A stretch of DNA of 64,000 nt from Devosia crocina (GTDB lineage Bacteria > Pseudomonadota > Alphaproteobacteria > Rhizobiales > Devosiaceae), in the NCBI RefSeq assembly GCF_900116545.1, contig NZ_FPCK01000001.1, forward strand, positions 1,240,001-1,304,000. Direction: 5' to 3'. Shown piece after piece: positions 27,017-35,750 of the stretch. A program made the position numbers and the translations under genes. Positions within the stretch are counted from its first letter, which is position 1. Every line of letters begins with the position of its first letter. The notes below the pieces were generated by a model. It was not told where the DNA came from and made no database searches. It saw nothing but the letters and a program-made list of their open reading frames with translations.

Positions 27017-27901
27017 ATGGCCTATAGCTTCGAACGCCGGGGCAATGCGGCGAAACAGGTTCGCAAGATCGCACGGGATCAGGTCGAAAGCGGCCTCGCG
27101 CTCGCAAGGGCGGGAGGAGACTTCGACAAGACAGTTCATGACCTGCGGCGCCGTTGCAAGAAGGTGCGCGGGCTTTTGCGCATCGTTCGCCCCAGGTTCA
27201 GCGAGTTCGATCGTGAAAATGCACACTTTCGCAATGCCGCTGCAGCACTTTCGCCGGCGCGTGACGCGGCGGTGATGGTGGAAACATTAAGGGAGGCCAT
27301 GAGCCAGAGCTGGGCTTCTCCCATCGCCGATGCAGACAAGGCGCGGCTCGCAGAAGCGCTGGAAAAGAATGCAGCCTCCGTCGCGGCAGGTCTCAATCGC
27401 GCTCAGGTGCTCGCCGACTTTGCCGGGGCAATGGAAGAGGTGTTGCCTCGGATAGAGGACTGGTCGCTCAAGGGCGATGATTTTGATCTCATCGAGCCGG
27501 GCCTTTCGGCCACCTATGACCGGATGCGCAAGAGGATGAAGACGGCGCGGAAGTCCGGAAGACCCGAAGACTTCCACGATTGGCGCAAGGACAGCAAATA
27601 CCACTGGTTTCACATCAGCCTGCTGCGGGAAAGTGCGCCGGATGTGCTTGGCGGACGGCGCAGCAATCTCGATACGCTCGGAGAACTGCTGGGCGATCAC
27701 CACAATCTCCACGTGCTGCTGGAAACCATCGATCGGCTTGTACCGAATGCTGCGCCGCCGATCCTTGATGGACTACGGGCTGAGCAGGAGGCGCTGGGCG
27801 ATCGCGCCTTGGTTCTTGGACAGCAATTGAACGTTGAGACCGCTGAGCAATTGACAACGCGGTTGCGGCACTTCTGGCAACTGCTGCCGGAGAAAGACTG
27901 A
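27017..27901 (+). CDS. CHAD domain protein
   Basis: This 294-residue helical protein is a stand-alone CHAD domain, rich in conserved His and basic residues: HDLRRRCKKVRGLLR and DFHDWRKDSKYHWFH are the two histidine-containing motifs that bind inorganic polyphosphate. The ATG at 27017 has AAGG eight bases upstream; a longer frame adds 37 unconserved residues. Its stop overlaps the CYTH gene (TGATG), giving a split CHAD/CYTH pair that is often fused in other bacteria. Confidence 0.9.
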   Translation: MAYSFERRGNAAKQVRKIARDQVESGLALARAGGDFDKTVHDLRRRCKKVRGLLRIVRPRFSEFDRENAHFRNAAAALSPARDAAVMVETLREAMSQSWASPIADADKARLAEALEKNAASVAAGLNRAQVLADFAGAMEEVLPRIEDWSLKGDDFDLIEPGLSATYDRMRKRMKTARKSGRPEDFHDWRKDSKYHWFHISLLRESAPDVLGGRRSNLDTLGELLGDHHNLHVLLETIDRLVPNAAPPILDGLRAEQEALGDRALVLGQQLNVETAEQLTTRLRHFWQLLPEKD

Positions 27902-28374
27902 TGGGCCAGGAAATCGAGCGCAAATTCCTTGTCGCCAACGAGGACTGGCAGAATGCTGTTCAAAGCTCGGCGCGCCTGCAGCAGGGCTATCTGTCGACGA
28001 GTGCCAAAGCCACCGTGCGCATCCGAATCTTCGATGACAAGCGAGCCGTACTGACGCTGAAAGGTCCAGCCACCGGGCTCGTGCGCGCTGAGTTCGAATA
28101 TGAGGTGCCGCTCGAGGATGCCCGCGCGCTCATGCAGATGGCAGACCCGAACACGGTGGAGAAGCGACGTCACCGCGTACCACATGGAAATCACGTGTGG
28201 GAAGTAGACGTCTTCGAAGGCCTCCACGACGGGCTGGTGATCGCAGAGGTGGAGATGGAAACAGCGGAGGACGAGGTCGTCCTACCCACATGGCTGGGGC
28301 GGGAGGTGACCGCAGATGACCGCTATGCCAATGCCTCGCTGTCGCGCAATCCCGGCATTCCGCCTGAGATGTGA
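27901..28374 (+). CDS. CYTH-domain triphosphate tunnel metalloenzyme
   Basis: This 157-residue CYTH protein has the signature EIERKFLV at residues 4-11 and further charged strands (ATVRIRIFDD, AVLTLKGPATG, VWEVDVFEG, EVEMET) that form the metal-lined tunnel. Family members hydrolyse inorganic triphosphate or act as adenylate cyclases. The coupled CHAD gene argues for polyphosphate/triphosphate metabolism here. No signal or membrane segment is present. Confidence 0.9.
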   Translation: MGQEIERKFLVANEDWQNAVQSSARLQQGYLSTSAKATVRIRIFDDKRAVLTLKGPATGLVRAEFEYEVPLEDARALMQMADPNTVEKRRHRVPHGNHVWEVDVFEGLHDGLVIAEVEMETAEDEVVLPTWLGREVTADDRYANASLSRNPGIPPEM

Positions 28375-28460
28375 ACACTGCGTTCAGGCGAATTGACCTG
28401 GGTCATGGTTGTTTCCTGTCCGCGGGGGCATATCTCGAATGGAGATAAAGGAGAAAAGCG

Positions 28461-29216
28461 ATGACACAAGACTTTGCAGGCAAGGTTGCCTTCGTGACCG
28501 GTGGGGCTTCGGGCATCGGCGAAGCCGTCGTGCGGCAGTTGGCTGCGCGCGGTGCCAAGGTCGTTGTGGCCGACCTCAAGCTTGATGCCGCGCAGAAGGT
28601 CGTGGACGCAATCAAGAGCGATGGCGGGGAAGCCGCAGCGGTGGCCGTCGATGTTTCCAAGATGGAAGAGGTCGAGAAGGCCGTCCAGTTCACCACAGAC
28701 ACCTTTGGCGCACTGCATCTGGCCGTCAACAATGCAGGCATTGGCGGGAAGGCCGCGAAGGCCGGTGACTACTCCTTCGAGGATTGGCACAAGGTCATCG
28801 ACGTCAATCTCAATTCCGTCTTCTACTCCATGAAGTACGAGATCGCCGCTATGCTAAAGGCGGGCGGTGGTGCCATCGTCAACATGGCCTCCATTCTCGG
28901 CACGAACGGCTTCGCCAATGCACCAGCTTATGTGAGCGCCAAGCACGGGGTCGTGGGGCTCACCAAAGCTGCAGCCATCGACTACGCCAAGGATCGCATC
29001 CGCGTAACCGCCGTGGGCCCGGGCTTCATCGAGACGCCGCTGCTTAGCACTGCAACCCCGGAAGAGACGCTGAACGGGCTGCGCAGCCTGCATCCAGTGG
29101 GACGCCTCGGGAAATCCGACGAGGTGGCGGCACTGACGCTGTTCCTCCTTTCCGATGCTGCGTCTTTCATCACCGGCTCCTACCATCTCGTGGATGGCGG
29201 ATACGCTGCCCAGTAA
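28461..29216 (+). CDS. SDR-family NAD(P)-dependent oxidoreductase
   Basis: This 251-residue short-chain dehydrogenase has TGGASGIG as the cofactor loop, NNAG, the catalytic YVSAK and the C-terminal GSYHLVDGGY. It looks like the classical type active on sugars or 3-hydroxy acids; the substrate is unknown. An Asp after the second beta strand (VVVADLK) favours NAD over NADP. GGAG lies eight bases before the ATG. It is convergent with the gluconokinase gene, so a link to gluconate metabolism is only positional. Confidence 0.88.
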   Translation: MTQDFAGKVAFVTGGASGIGEAVVRQLAARGAKVVVADLKLDAAQKVVDAIKSDGGEAAAVAVDVSKMEEVEKAVQFTTDTFGALHLAVNNAGIGGKAAKAGDYSFEDWHKVIDVNLNSVFYSMKYEIAAMLKAGGGAIVNMASILGTNGFANAPAYVSAKHGVVGLTKAAAIDYAKDRIRVTAVGPGFIETPLLSTATPEETLNGLRSLHPVGRLGKSDEVAALTLFLLSDAASFITGSYHLVDGGYAAQ

Positions 29217-29263
29217 TGAATTTCAGGGCAGGGGGGCAACTCTCTGCCATCTTCCTTGAGTTC

Positions 29264-29824
29264 TCACTGCCAGCGCTTGAAGCTCTTGAGATGCGATAGC
29301 GAAGCCGTGACAGTCGTGACGATGCGATTGACGGCATCGGTGACTGGCACCACCAGCACGTTCTCTGTGTGCGGATCGGGCACTTCGAGCGTTGCGAACT
29401 GGCTGTCGAGGAGACTTGTGGGCATGTATTCGTGGCGACGCGCAGCCATGCGCGCGCCGATCACCTCGCGGCTGCCGTCGAGATAAACGAACAGCACTGG
29501 TTCTCCCGCCGTTTCGGTGATGAAATCGCGATAGGATTTCCTGAGCGCCGAACATGCACCGACTGCAACGCCCTTCTTTTTATCAGCGGCTTCCTTGAGC
29601 GCACCTGTTAAGGCTTCGAGCCAGGGCCAACGGTCCTCGTCCGTGAGCGGGATGCCAGCGCGCATCTTTTCGACATTGGCTTCCGGATGGTACCGGTCGC
29701 CGTCGAGAAATGGCGCGTGAAGCGCGCGGCCGAGTGCGGCTCCCACCGTCGACTTTCCCGAAGAGCTGACGCCCATGACGATGATGATACGGGCGGGTTC
29801 AAACAACTGCTGTGAAGGCGCCAT
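29264..29824 (-). CDS. gntK: Gluconokinase
   Basis: This P-loop kinase phosphorylates gluconate to 6-phosphogluconate. Markers are GVSSSGKSTVG as the Walker A, FLDGDRYHPEANVEKMRAG, and CSALRKSYRDFI, typical of the GntK/IdnK type. The start is uncertain: ATGs at 29830 and 29824 lie inside the end of the upstream dehydrogenase gene and neither has a clear Shine-Dalgarno; a TTG near 29810 is also possible. Overlap with the upstream gene implies a coupled two-gene operon. Confidence 0.88.
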   Translation of the reverse strand: MAPSQQLFEPARIIIVMGVSSSGKSTVGAALGRALHAPFLDGDRYHPEANVEKMRAGIPLTDEDRWPWLEALTGALKEAADKKKGVAVGACSALRKSYRDFITETAGEPVLFVYLDGSREVIGARMAARRHEYMPTSLLDSQFATLEVPDPHTENVLVVPVTDAVNRIVTTVTASLSHLKSFKRWQ

Positions 29825-30569
29825 CGACATAGAGAATGTGTCCGTTAACAAAACTGGATGCGTCTGAGGCCAGAAATACTGCAGCAGGGCCCAGTTCCTC
29901 AACCTCGCCCCAGCGGCCCATCGGGGTCCTCTTCTCGACCCAGCTATTGAAATCCGGATCGGTCATCAGGGTGGTATTGAGGTCGGTCCGGAAATAACCG
30001 GGAGCGATGGCGTTGATGTGGAGCCCCTTGGACGCCCAATCTGCGGCCATGCCGCGGGTCAGGTTGGCTATAGCTGCCTTGGCGGCGCCATAGGGGGCTG
30101 CGGTGGGCCGCGCCACATCTGTCAGGATGGAGCAAATATTGATGATCTTGCCGCGCCTGCGGGCGATCATCGCTTGCGCAACCGCCTGGCTGACGGAAAA
30201 GGTCGCTGTGACATGAGTGGACATGATCTTTTCGAAATGCTCGTGATCGAAAGTCTCAAGAGGTCCGCGGATCTGCATGCCCGCATTGTTGACGAGAATG
30301 TCGAGCGGCCCGATTGCTGTTTCGCAGTGCTCGACCGCTTCAACGACGGAGTCGTGGCTCGTGACGTCGAAGGCCAGCGCAGAGACTTCGTTACCGATCT
30401 CCGCAATGTCTGCCGCTGCTGAGCCGAGAGCCACCGGGTCCCGGCCGTTAAGAACGAGGGACGCACCGGCCTGCGCAAGCGCTTTAGCCATGGCAAAGCC
30501 GAGGCCTCGGCTTGAGCCGGTGACGAGGGCGCGTTTCCCGGTAAGATCGAAGGAAGACAAATCTGGCAT
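29799..30569 (-). CDS. idnO: SDR oxidoreductase, gluconate 5-dehydrogenase-like
   Basis: This 256-residue short-chain dehydrogenase begins FDLTGKRALVTGSSRGLG and shows NNAGMQIRGP, catalytic YGAAK and the end GHILYVDGAF, all close to gluconate 5-dehydrogenase (IdnO/Ga5DH), which reduces 5-keto-gluconate to gluconate. The adjacent gluconokinase would then make 6-phosphogluconate. It is divergent from gnd across a 211-base region. Assignment of exact substrate is inference from similarity and context. Confidence 0.8.
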   Translation of the reverse strand: MPDLSSFDLTGKRALVTGSSRGLGFAMAKALAQAGASLVLNGRDPVALGSAAADIAEIGNEVSALAFDVTSHDSVVEAVEHCETAIGPLDILVNNAGMQIRGPLETFDHEHFEKIMSTHVTATFSVSQAVAQAMIARRRGKIINICSILTDVARPTAAPYGAAKAAIANLTRGMAADWASKGLHINAIAPGYFRTDLNTTLMTDPDFNSWVEKRTPMGRWGEVEELGPAAVFLASDASSFVNGHILYVDGAFTAVV

Positions 30570-30691
30570 GTGCGAGTCCTCGTGACGCGGGTGGGATGAT
30601 CAACAGAGTGTAAGCCGAAGCGCCAAACTTCCATACAAGAATGGTGAAATGGTCGAAATTTGCACGATCCGCCCTTTCATCACATTCCGCT

Positions 30692-30720
30692 TTGTGGTCA
30701 TTCTCGCCGCCGAATGCTAT
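30692..30720 (+). promoter_or_regulatory. Candidate promoter of gnd
   Basis: TTGTGG and TGCTAT are 17 bases apart, placing a start point about 54 bases before the gnd ATG. It lies in the divergent gluconate intergenic region, where a shared regulator would be expected; no clear GntR-type palindrome was recognised. Confidence 0.45.
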
Positions 30721-30780
30721 GCACCCTGCGCATGGCGGAAATTGCGCTAATGGCGATGAAGACCTTGGAAGGACAGCTTG

Positions 30781-32199
30781 ATGGCAACAGCGGATATCGG
30801 CCTTATCGGCCTTGCGGTGATGGGTTCGAACCTTGCGCTGAACATTGCGGAAAAGGGCTATACCGTTGCCGTTCATAATCGTTCGGCCAGCCGTATCGAT
30901 GAATTCACTGCTGAAGCCAAGGCGCAGGGGCTCGAGCAGAACACGATCCCCAAATATGATCTTGCCGACTTCGTGCAAACGGTGAAAGCGCCGCGCTCGA
31001 TTATCATCATGGTCAAGGCTGGCAAGCCAGTCGACGACATGATCGAGCAGTTGCTGCCGCACCTCGAGCCAGGCGATGCCATCATCGAATGCGGCAATTC
31101 GCTTTTCACCGACACGCAGCGCCGCTTCGATTATCTCAAGCCTAAGAATATCGGTTATCTCGGCGTCGGTGTATCCGGTGGTGAGGAAGGCGCGCGTCAT
31201 GGCCCCTCGATCATGGTCGGCGGTTCCAAGGACCAGTGGCATAATGCCGAGGCGGTGCTGACCGCCATCGCAGCTCAGTTCAACGGTGAAAGCTGCTGCG
31301 CCTATCTCGGGGAAGGCGGGGCAGGGCACTTCGTCAAGACCATCCACAACGGCATCGAATATGGCGACATGCAGATGATCGCCGAGGTTTATGGCGTGAT
31401 GCGCGATGGCCTTGGCATGTCTGCCAAGGAATGTGCCGAGGTCTTCAAGAAGTGGAACCAGGGTCCGCTCAATTCCTATCTGATCGAGATTACCGGCCAC
31501 GTGCTGGATGCCGTCGATGATCAGACCGGCAAGCCTCTGGTCGAGCTGATCCTCGACAAGGCCGGGCAGAAGGGCACTGGCGTCTGGTCGGCTATTGTGG
31601 CGCAGCAAATGGGTGTGCCGGCAACGGCAATCGAAGGCGCCGTAGCAGCGCGGTCGATCTCATCGCGTAAAGACGAACGGGTCGCAGCCGAAGCGATCTA
31701 TGGCAAGCCCAACCGCGCCAAGACCGACGTGACACTGGAAGATCTCGAAAAGGCTCTTCTGGCCGGCAAGATCGTTTCCTATGCGCAGGGCTTTGCGGTG
31801 ATCGCCAAGGCGTCCGAAGAGAACGGCTGGGCCCTGCCGCTCGCCACGATCGCCAAGATCTGGCGCGCTGGCTGCATCATCCGCTCGCGCTTCCTCGACC
31901 AGATGTCGAGCGCCTATGAAAAGGGCGAAGCCGTCAACCTTCTGGTTGTGCCTGATTTCGTCGCGATCATGAAGGACAGCCATCTGAGCCTACGCAAAGT
32001 GGTGGCTGCCGCTGCCACGGGCGAATTCCCGATGATCTGCCTTTCGGCTGCGCTGAGCTATTTCGACAGCTATCGTCAGGGCCAGGGCACGGCGAACCTG
32101 ATCCAGGGTCAGCGCGATTTCTTCGGCGCTCATGGCTTCGAGATCGAAGGGCGTGGCTCGGATTTGCATGGCACCTGGCCGTCGACGCTGGGCAAGTGA
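30781..32199 (+). CDS. gnd: 6-phosphogluconate dehydrogenase (decarboxylating)
   Basis: This 472-residue enzyme oxidises and decarboxylates 6-phosphogluconate to ribulose 5-phosphate with NADP. Markers are IGLIGLAVMGSNLALN (Rossmann loop), the VSGGEEGARHGPS substrate site and VKTIHNGIEYGDMQ, which carries the catalytic Lys and the signature. The length fits the long homodimeric form. ATG 30781 has GGAAGGA upstream; a TTG one codon earlier is ignored. It completes a path with GntK and Rpe, both encoded in this window. Confidence 0.97.
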   Translation: MATADIGLIGLAVMGSNLALNIAEKGYTVAVHNRSASRIDEFTAEAKAQGLEQNTIPKYDLADFVQTVKAPRSIIIMVKAGKPVDDMIEQLLPHLEPGDAIIECGNSLFTDTQRRFDYLKPKNIGYLGVGVSGGEEGARHGPSIMVGGSKDQWHNAEAVLTAIAAQFNGESCCAYLGEGGAGHFVKTIHNGIEYGDMQMIAEVYGVMRDGLGMSAKECAEVFKKWNQGPLNSYLIEITGHVLDAVDDQTGKPLVELILDKAGQKGTGVWSAIVAQQMGVPATAIEGAVAARSISSRKDERVAAEAIYGKPNRAKTDVTLEDLEKALLAGKIVSYAQGFAVIAKASEENGWALPLATIAKIWRAGCIIRSRFLDQMSSAYEKGEAVNLLVVPDFVAIMKDSHLSLRKVVAAAATGEFPMICLSAALSYFDSYRQGQGTANLIQGQRDFFGAHGFEIEGRGSDLHGTWPSTLGK

Positions 32200-32220
32200 G
32201 AGCAGTCGCATAGAATTTGA

Positions 32221-32244
32221 AAAGCCCCGCTTCGGCGGGGCTTT
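32221..32244. terminator. Bidirectional Rho-independent terminator
   Basis: A perfect 10-bp stem (aaagccccgc / gcggggcttt) with a TTCG tetraloop is followed by more T residues and preceded by A residues. It lies between gnd and the convergent GNAT gene. Confidence 0.9.
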
Positions 32245-32281
32245 TTGCTGGCGGTCGGTGGCGCGCGACGGCAGGCGCGAG

Positions 32282-32767
32282 CTAGGTAAGAGACTTGAAC
32301 ATCACGTAGCTGTCGACGAATCCATGAAGTGGATGCCGGAATGCTTTCGGCAGTGTGCCAACGATGTCGAAGCCGAGTTTCTGCCAGAGTGCTACGGCGC
32401 GCGTGTTGGTTGAAACGACGTGGTTGAACTGCATGGCACGGAAGCCGCGTTCCCGAGCGCGCGTTTGCGAGTGCTCGCACATAGCGGCCGCTACGCCACG
32501 ACCTTGGGCAGTGGCTGAGACCATGTAGCCGCAGTTGCTAACATGGGCGCCGTTTCCGCCTTGATTGGCCATCAAATAGTAGGTGCCTAGCACCTCGCCT
32601 TCGGCTTCAAACACGAAGACCTCGTGTGCAGGCATGAACCAGTAGCCGAGCATTTCCGCTTCGGTGAGATCGGTTTCTACGGCGTAAGTTTCCCCAGCGC
32701 TCAGGACTGGCGCGATGATGGGGAGAATTGCAGGCTTGTCCAACTCACCTGCGGGTCTGATTGCCAT
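32282..32767 (-). CDS. GNAT-family N-acetyltransferase
   Basis: This 161-residue acetyltransferase has the acetyl-CoA loop in VSATAQGRGVAAAMCEH (Q/RxxGxA pattern) and the C-terminal NTRAVALWQKLGFDIVGT. The acceptor substrate is unknown. The ATG at 32767 has GAGGAC upstream and starts a normal N-terminus (MAIRPAGE); it overlaps the end of the upstream MFS gene by 23 bases. Possibly expressed with that pump. Confidence 0.85.
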   Translation of the reverse strand: MAIRPAGELDKPAILPIIAPVLSAGETYAVETDLTEAEMLGYWFMPAHEVFVFEAEGEVLGTYYLMANQGGNGAHVSNCGYMVSATAQGRGVAAAMCEHSQTRARERGFRAMQFNHVVSTNTRAVALWQKLGFDIVGTLPKAFRHPLHGFVDSYVMFKSLT

Positions 32768-34076
32768 TTTCGTCCTCGATGGGGGCGACACGCAACTGTC
32801 CCGGCGGCGGCAGATCCGGCACATGGGGATGGTCGGCAACGCTTGGCCGGTGCGACAGCTCGAAGCGCCAGGCCGCTATGCCGAAGAGAAGCAGCGCGAC
32901 CGCCACTGCGATGCTGCAGGCAATGAACGGGGCGCCGGGAAAGTAGTGACCAGTTTCGGGCGCAGCGGTGTAATAGGAAAAAATCTGGGTCGCAGCGAGC
33001 GGACCGATGATGGTCGCGAGCGAGCTGGCTGCATTGACTGCACCTTGCAATTCACCCTGGCTGTTGTCGGGGACCTGACGGGAAAGAACACCGTTGATTG
33101 CCGGCGGGGCGAGGCCGCTTACGGTGCCAATCGCAATAAAGAGATAGAGCTGATAGATATCAGCGGAGAAAGCTATGCCGGCAAAAGCCGCTGCTGCGGC
33201 CAAGAGGCCGATGATGCCGACGGCTGGCTCGCCCATGCCTTTTGAGAAGGGCCCGGCCAGAACTGCCTGGCTGAAGGCGAAGCCGATGCCGAAGGCGCCC
33301 AGAGTACGTCCGATCGTCGAGGACGTGAAATTGAACACCTCCACCGTGAAATAGCTGAAGATCGTCGGCAGGGCCTGGGTAGCGAGCTGGAGGAAGAACA
33401 GCACGGCCAGTAGCCAGAGCACGGACGGATATTGCCGCAGCGCCATCACGGCGCCCAGCGGATTAGCGCGCTTGATGTTGAACTTGCGGCGGTTGGCCTT
33501 GGGCAGGCTCTCGGGCAAGACAAGGAGGCCGAAAAGGAAATTGGCAAAGGCCAAGCCTGCGGCCGCGTAAAACGGCACCCGAGGCCCAATCTCGCCCAGT
33601 TCGCCGCCAATCACGGGTCCGATGATGAAGCCAAGGCCGAAAGCGGCGCCGATGAGTCCAAAGCGATGTGTGCGCTTATGGGGCGGAGTAATATCGGCCA
33701 TATAGGCGGTCGCTGTGGCCAGAGCCGCACCGGCGATCCCGGCGATGATGCGGCCGATGAAGAGATACCAGACAAAGGGGGCGATCGACATCATCAGGTA
33801 GTCGAAGGTCAGCCCAAGGAGCGAGGCCAGGAGAACGGGTCGCCTGCCGAAGCGGTCCGACAGATTGCCTAGCACGGGCGAAAACACAAACTGCATCAAG
33901 GCATAGGCGAAAACCAGATAGCCGCCGATAACCGCAGCGTTGGCGACACTGCCCCCGGTCAACTCCTCGAGCAGCTCCGGCAGGACAGGTACGATGATGC
34001 CAACGCCGATCATGTCGATCAGAATGGTAAGCAGGATGCAGGCAAGGGTCAGTCGGGAGCGTGTCGCTGCTTGCAT
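32745..34076 (-). CDS. TCR/Tet-family MFS efflux pump
   Basis: This 443-residue protein has 12 predicted membrane segments and resembles the TetA-like drug exporters: LIDMIGVGIIVPVLP in helix 1, GNLSDRFGRRPVLL in loop 2-3 and RIIAGIAGAALATATAYMADIT in helices 4-5. It has a hydrophilic C-terminal tail of about 40 residues. Substrate unknown; tetracycline resistance should not be assumed. It overlaps the following GNAT gene. Confidence 0.85.
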   Translation of the reverse strand: MQAATRSRLTLACILLTILIDMIGVGIIVPVLPELLEELTGGSVANAAVIGGYLVFAYALMQFVFSPVLGNLSDRFGRRPVLLASLLGLTFDYLMMSIAPFVWYLFIGRIIAGIAGAALATATAYMADITPPHKRTHRFGLIGAAFGLGFIIGPVIGGELGEIGPRVPFYAAAGLAFANFLFGLLVLPESLPKANRRKFNIKRANPLGAVMALRQYPSVLWLLAVLFFLQLATQALPTIFSYFTVEVFNFTSSTIGRTLGAFGIGFAFSQAVLAGPFSKGMGEPAVGIIGLLAAAAAFAGIAFSADIYQLYLFIAIGTVSGLAPPAINGVLSRQVPDNSQGELQGAVNAASSLATIIGPLAATQIFSYYTAAPETGHYFPGAPFIACSIAVAVALLLFGIAAWRFELSHRPSVADHPHVPDLPPPGQLRVAPIEDENGNQTRR

Positions 34077-34158
34077 GCGGTAATCCGTTCCCTTTCAACG
34101 ACTTGGCCCTTGTTCGCGCAATTGACACGGGCTGCTGCCGCAAAGCAAGGCCGATGAC

Positions 34159-35337
34159 CTATTGCACGAAGTCTCCCAGACCGGCGTCGTGGCCGTAGAT
34201 CCAGCCGAGCCGGTCAAGATGGGCTCGGGGTCCCTGAAACTGCATGACCCTATCCCGCGCGAGCGACATGGGCCACCTCATATGGAAAATGCGGCCATTG
34301 CTGGCCGAAAGCTTCGCGACACGCTCCACACGATCCTGTCGCATGGCCGCGTAACGCGCAAAAGCCGATTCGGGTTCGCCGCCTTCGATCAACAGTGGCC
34401 CGAGAACCGCGGCATCCTCTATGCCCATGGCTGCGCCCTGCGCCTGGAACGGCACCATGGCATGCGCGGCATCGCCGACAAGGCCGATATTGCCGCGGTG
34501 CCAGGTCTTGGTCTGGACAGTGTAGAGCGGCCAAGGCGTCCAGCTCGAACCGGCGGCGGCGAGGATCGCACCCAGTGCACCTTTGCCTTGAAGGCTCGGG
34601 CGAGCAGGGTCAGGATCCGGCCCTCCCGGAAGAAACAGGGCCAGATTGACCTGCCGACGGTGGGGTAGCGGATAGGCGACCAGATGGTGGCCAGCGCCGA
34701 AGAAAACCGAGACGCTGTCACTGGCTATGTGGCCGGCAACGGAATCAGCGGGAACAAGGGTTCGCCATGCGACTCGCCCTTCGAAATGAGCATCAGCCCC
34801 GCCAAGCGCTTCGCGCCGTGTTTGTGAGTGTACGCCATCGGCACCGATAAAGGCATTGGCACGCGTGGTGCGTGCCTGCCCGTTCGCTTCGTCAATGGAA
34901 ACGGTGACGCCGCGTGCGTGAGAGACAACATCCCAGCGGCGGACGCCAAACATGATGTCGATATTTGCGAAGCGCCGGCTGGCCTTGTAGAGCGCGTCGG
35001 CAAGATCGGCGCGGTGCATGACCGCATAGGGTGCCCCGAAGCGCTCTTCCATGATCGGCCCGAACTCCATGGAGAAGAACGGTGTGGCTTCATCACGCCG
35101 ATAGGTATCGAGTGCGCGCGGCTCAAGCGCGAACTGTTCGACTGGCAGGGAGAGACCGAGCCGGTCCAGAACACGACGTGCATTTGGGCTGATCTGTAGT
35201 CCAGCTCCCGCTTCCTGCACCGTCTCGTTGCGCTCGAGCACGACGACGGTGGCGCCGAACTTTGCAAGCGTCAGCGACAGTGTAAGGCCGGAGATGCCGG
35301 CTCCTGCGATGATATAGGTCTGGCCCGTGGCGGGCAT
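34159..35337 (-). CDS. FAD-dependent aromatic-ring monooxygenase
   Basis: This 392-residue flavoprotein belongs to the class A hydroxylases (salicylate hydroxylase/UbiH-like). The GxGxxG loop is AGAGISGLTLSL, the DG motif is FIGADGVHSQTR and the second FAD motif is GLVGDAAHAMVPFQAQG. It may hydroxylate an aromatic acid or a quinone precursor. It follows the zinc-finger gene by eight bases, so they form an operon. Confidence 0.87.
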   Translation of the reverse strand: MPATGQTYIIAGAGISGLTLSLTLAKFGATVVVLERNETVQEAGAGLQISPNARRVLDRLGLSLPVEQFALEPRALDTYRRDEATPFFSMEFGPIMEERFGAPYAVMHRADLADALYKASRRFANIDIMFGVRRWDVVSHARGVTVSIDEANGQARTTRANAFIGADGVHSQTRREALGGADAHFEGRVAWRTLVPADSVAGHIASDSVSVFFGAGHHLVAYPLPHRRQVNLALFLPGGPDPDPARPSLQGKGALGAILAAAGSSWTPWPLYTVQTKTWHRGNIGLVGDAAHAMVPFQAQGAAMGIEDAAVLGPLLIEGGEPESAFARYAAMRQDRVERVAKLSASNGRIFHMRWPMSLARDRVMQFQGPRAHLDRLGWIYGHDAGLGDFVQ

Positions 35338-35345
35338 GGTGCTAC

Positions 35346-35591
35346 TCAGGCAGCACGTGCCTTGAAGATGGCGCTGGCGGGCTTGGCGTTCCCGTCGCCC
35401 AATTCGCCATTATAGACATAGAGCGTCGAGCAGTAGGGGCAGACAGCTTCGCTATCCTTGCCCATATCGATGAAGATATGCGGATGATCAAACGGGGGCA
35501 AGGCGCCGACGCACTGAAATTCCTTGGAGCCAACCTCGATGCTGCGGAGGCCTTCAGTGTTGTGGAAATGGGGCGTGGAGCCGTGTGCCAT
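35346..35591 (-). CDS. Zinc-finger domain protein, NDUFS6-like
   Basis: This 81-residue protein has the CHCC zinc-finger pattern seen in NDUFS6-like and alphaproteobacterial small proteins: FQCVGALPPFDHPHIFIDMG, then VCPYCSTLYVYNG. One Cys, one His and the CPYC pair would bind zinc. Members in alphaproteobacteria are linked to complex I, and the adjacent monooxygenase could be a ubiquinone-type hydroxylase. The ATG at 35591 has AGG upstream and is chosen over a longer frame. Confidence 0.82.
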   Translation of the reverse strand: MAHGSTPHFHNTEGLRSIEVGSKEFQCVGALPPFDHPHIFIDMGKDSEAVCPYCSTLYVYNGELGDGNAKPASAIFKARAA

Positions 35592-35750
35592 AGTCAAACC
35601 TGTGGGGTCGGTATTTTGCGACGGACAATAGCCAAGTGGGGGCGCGAAGGAAAGAGTTGTGTCGTCAGGCGATGACGCTGTGGCTGGGTCCGCGACACTG
35701 GATAGAAGCAGTTTGTGACGGTAAAGACGTGGTCGATAGAAGGAAACGCC

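Noticed and set aside
32745..34076. Tetracycline resistance assignment for the TCR/Tet-type pump
   Set aside because: The motifs only support the broad drug-exporter family; no TetR-type regulator or specific Tet marker is present.
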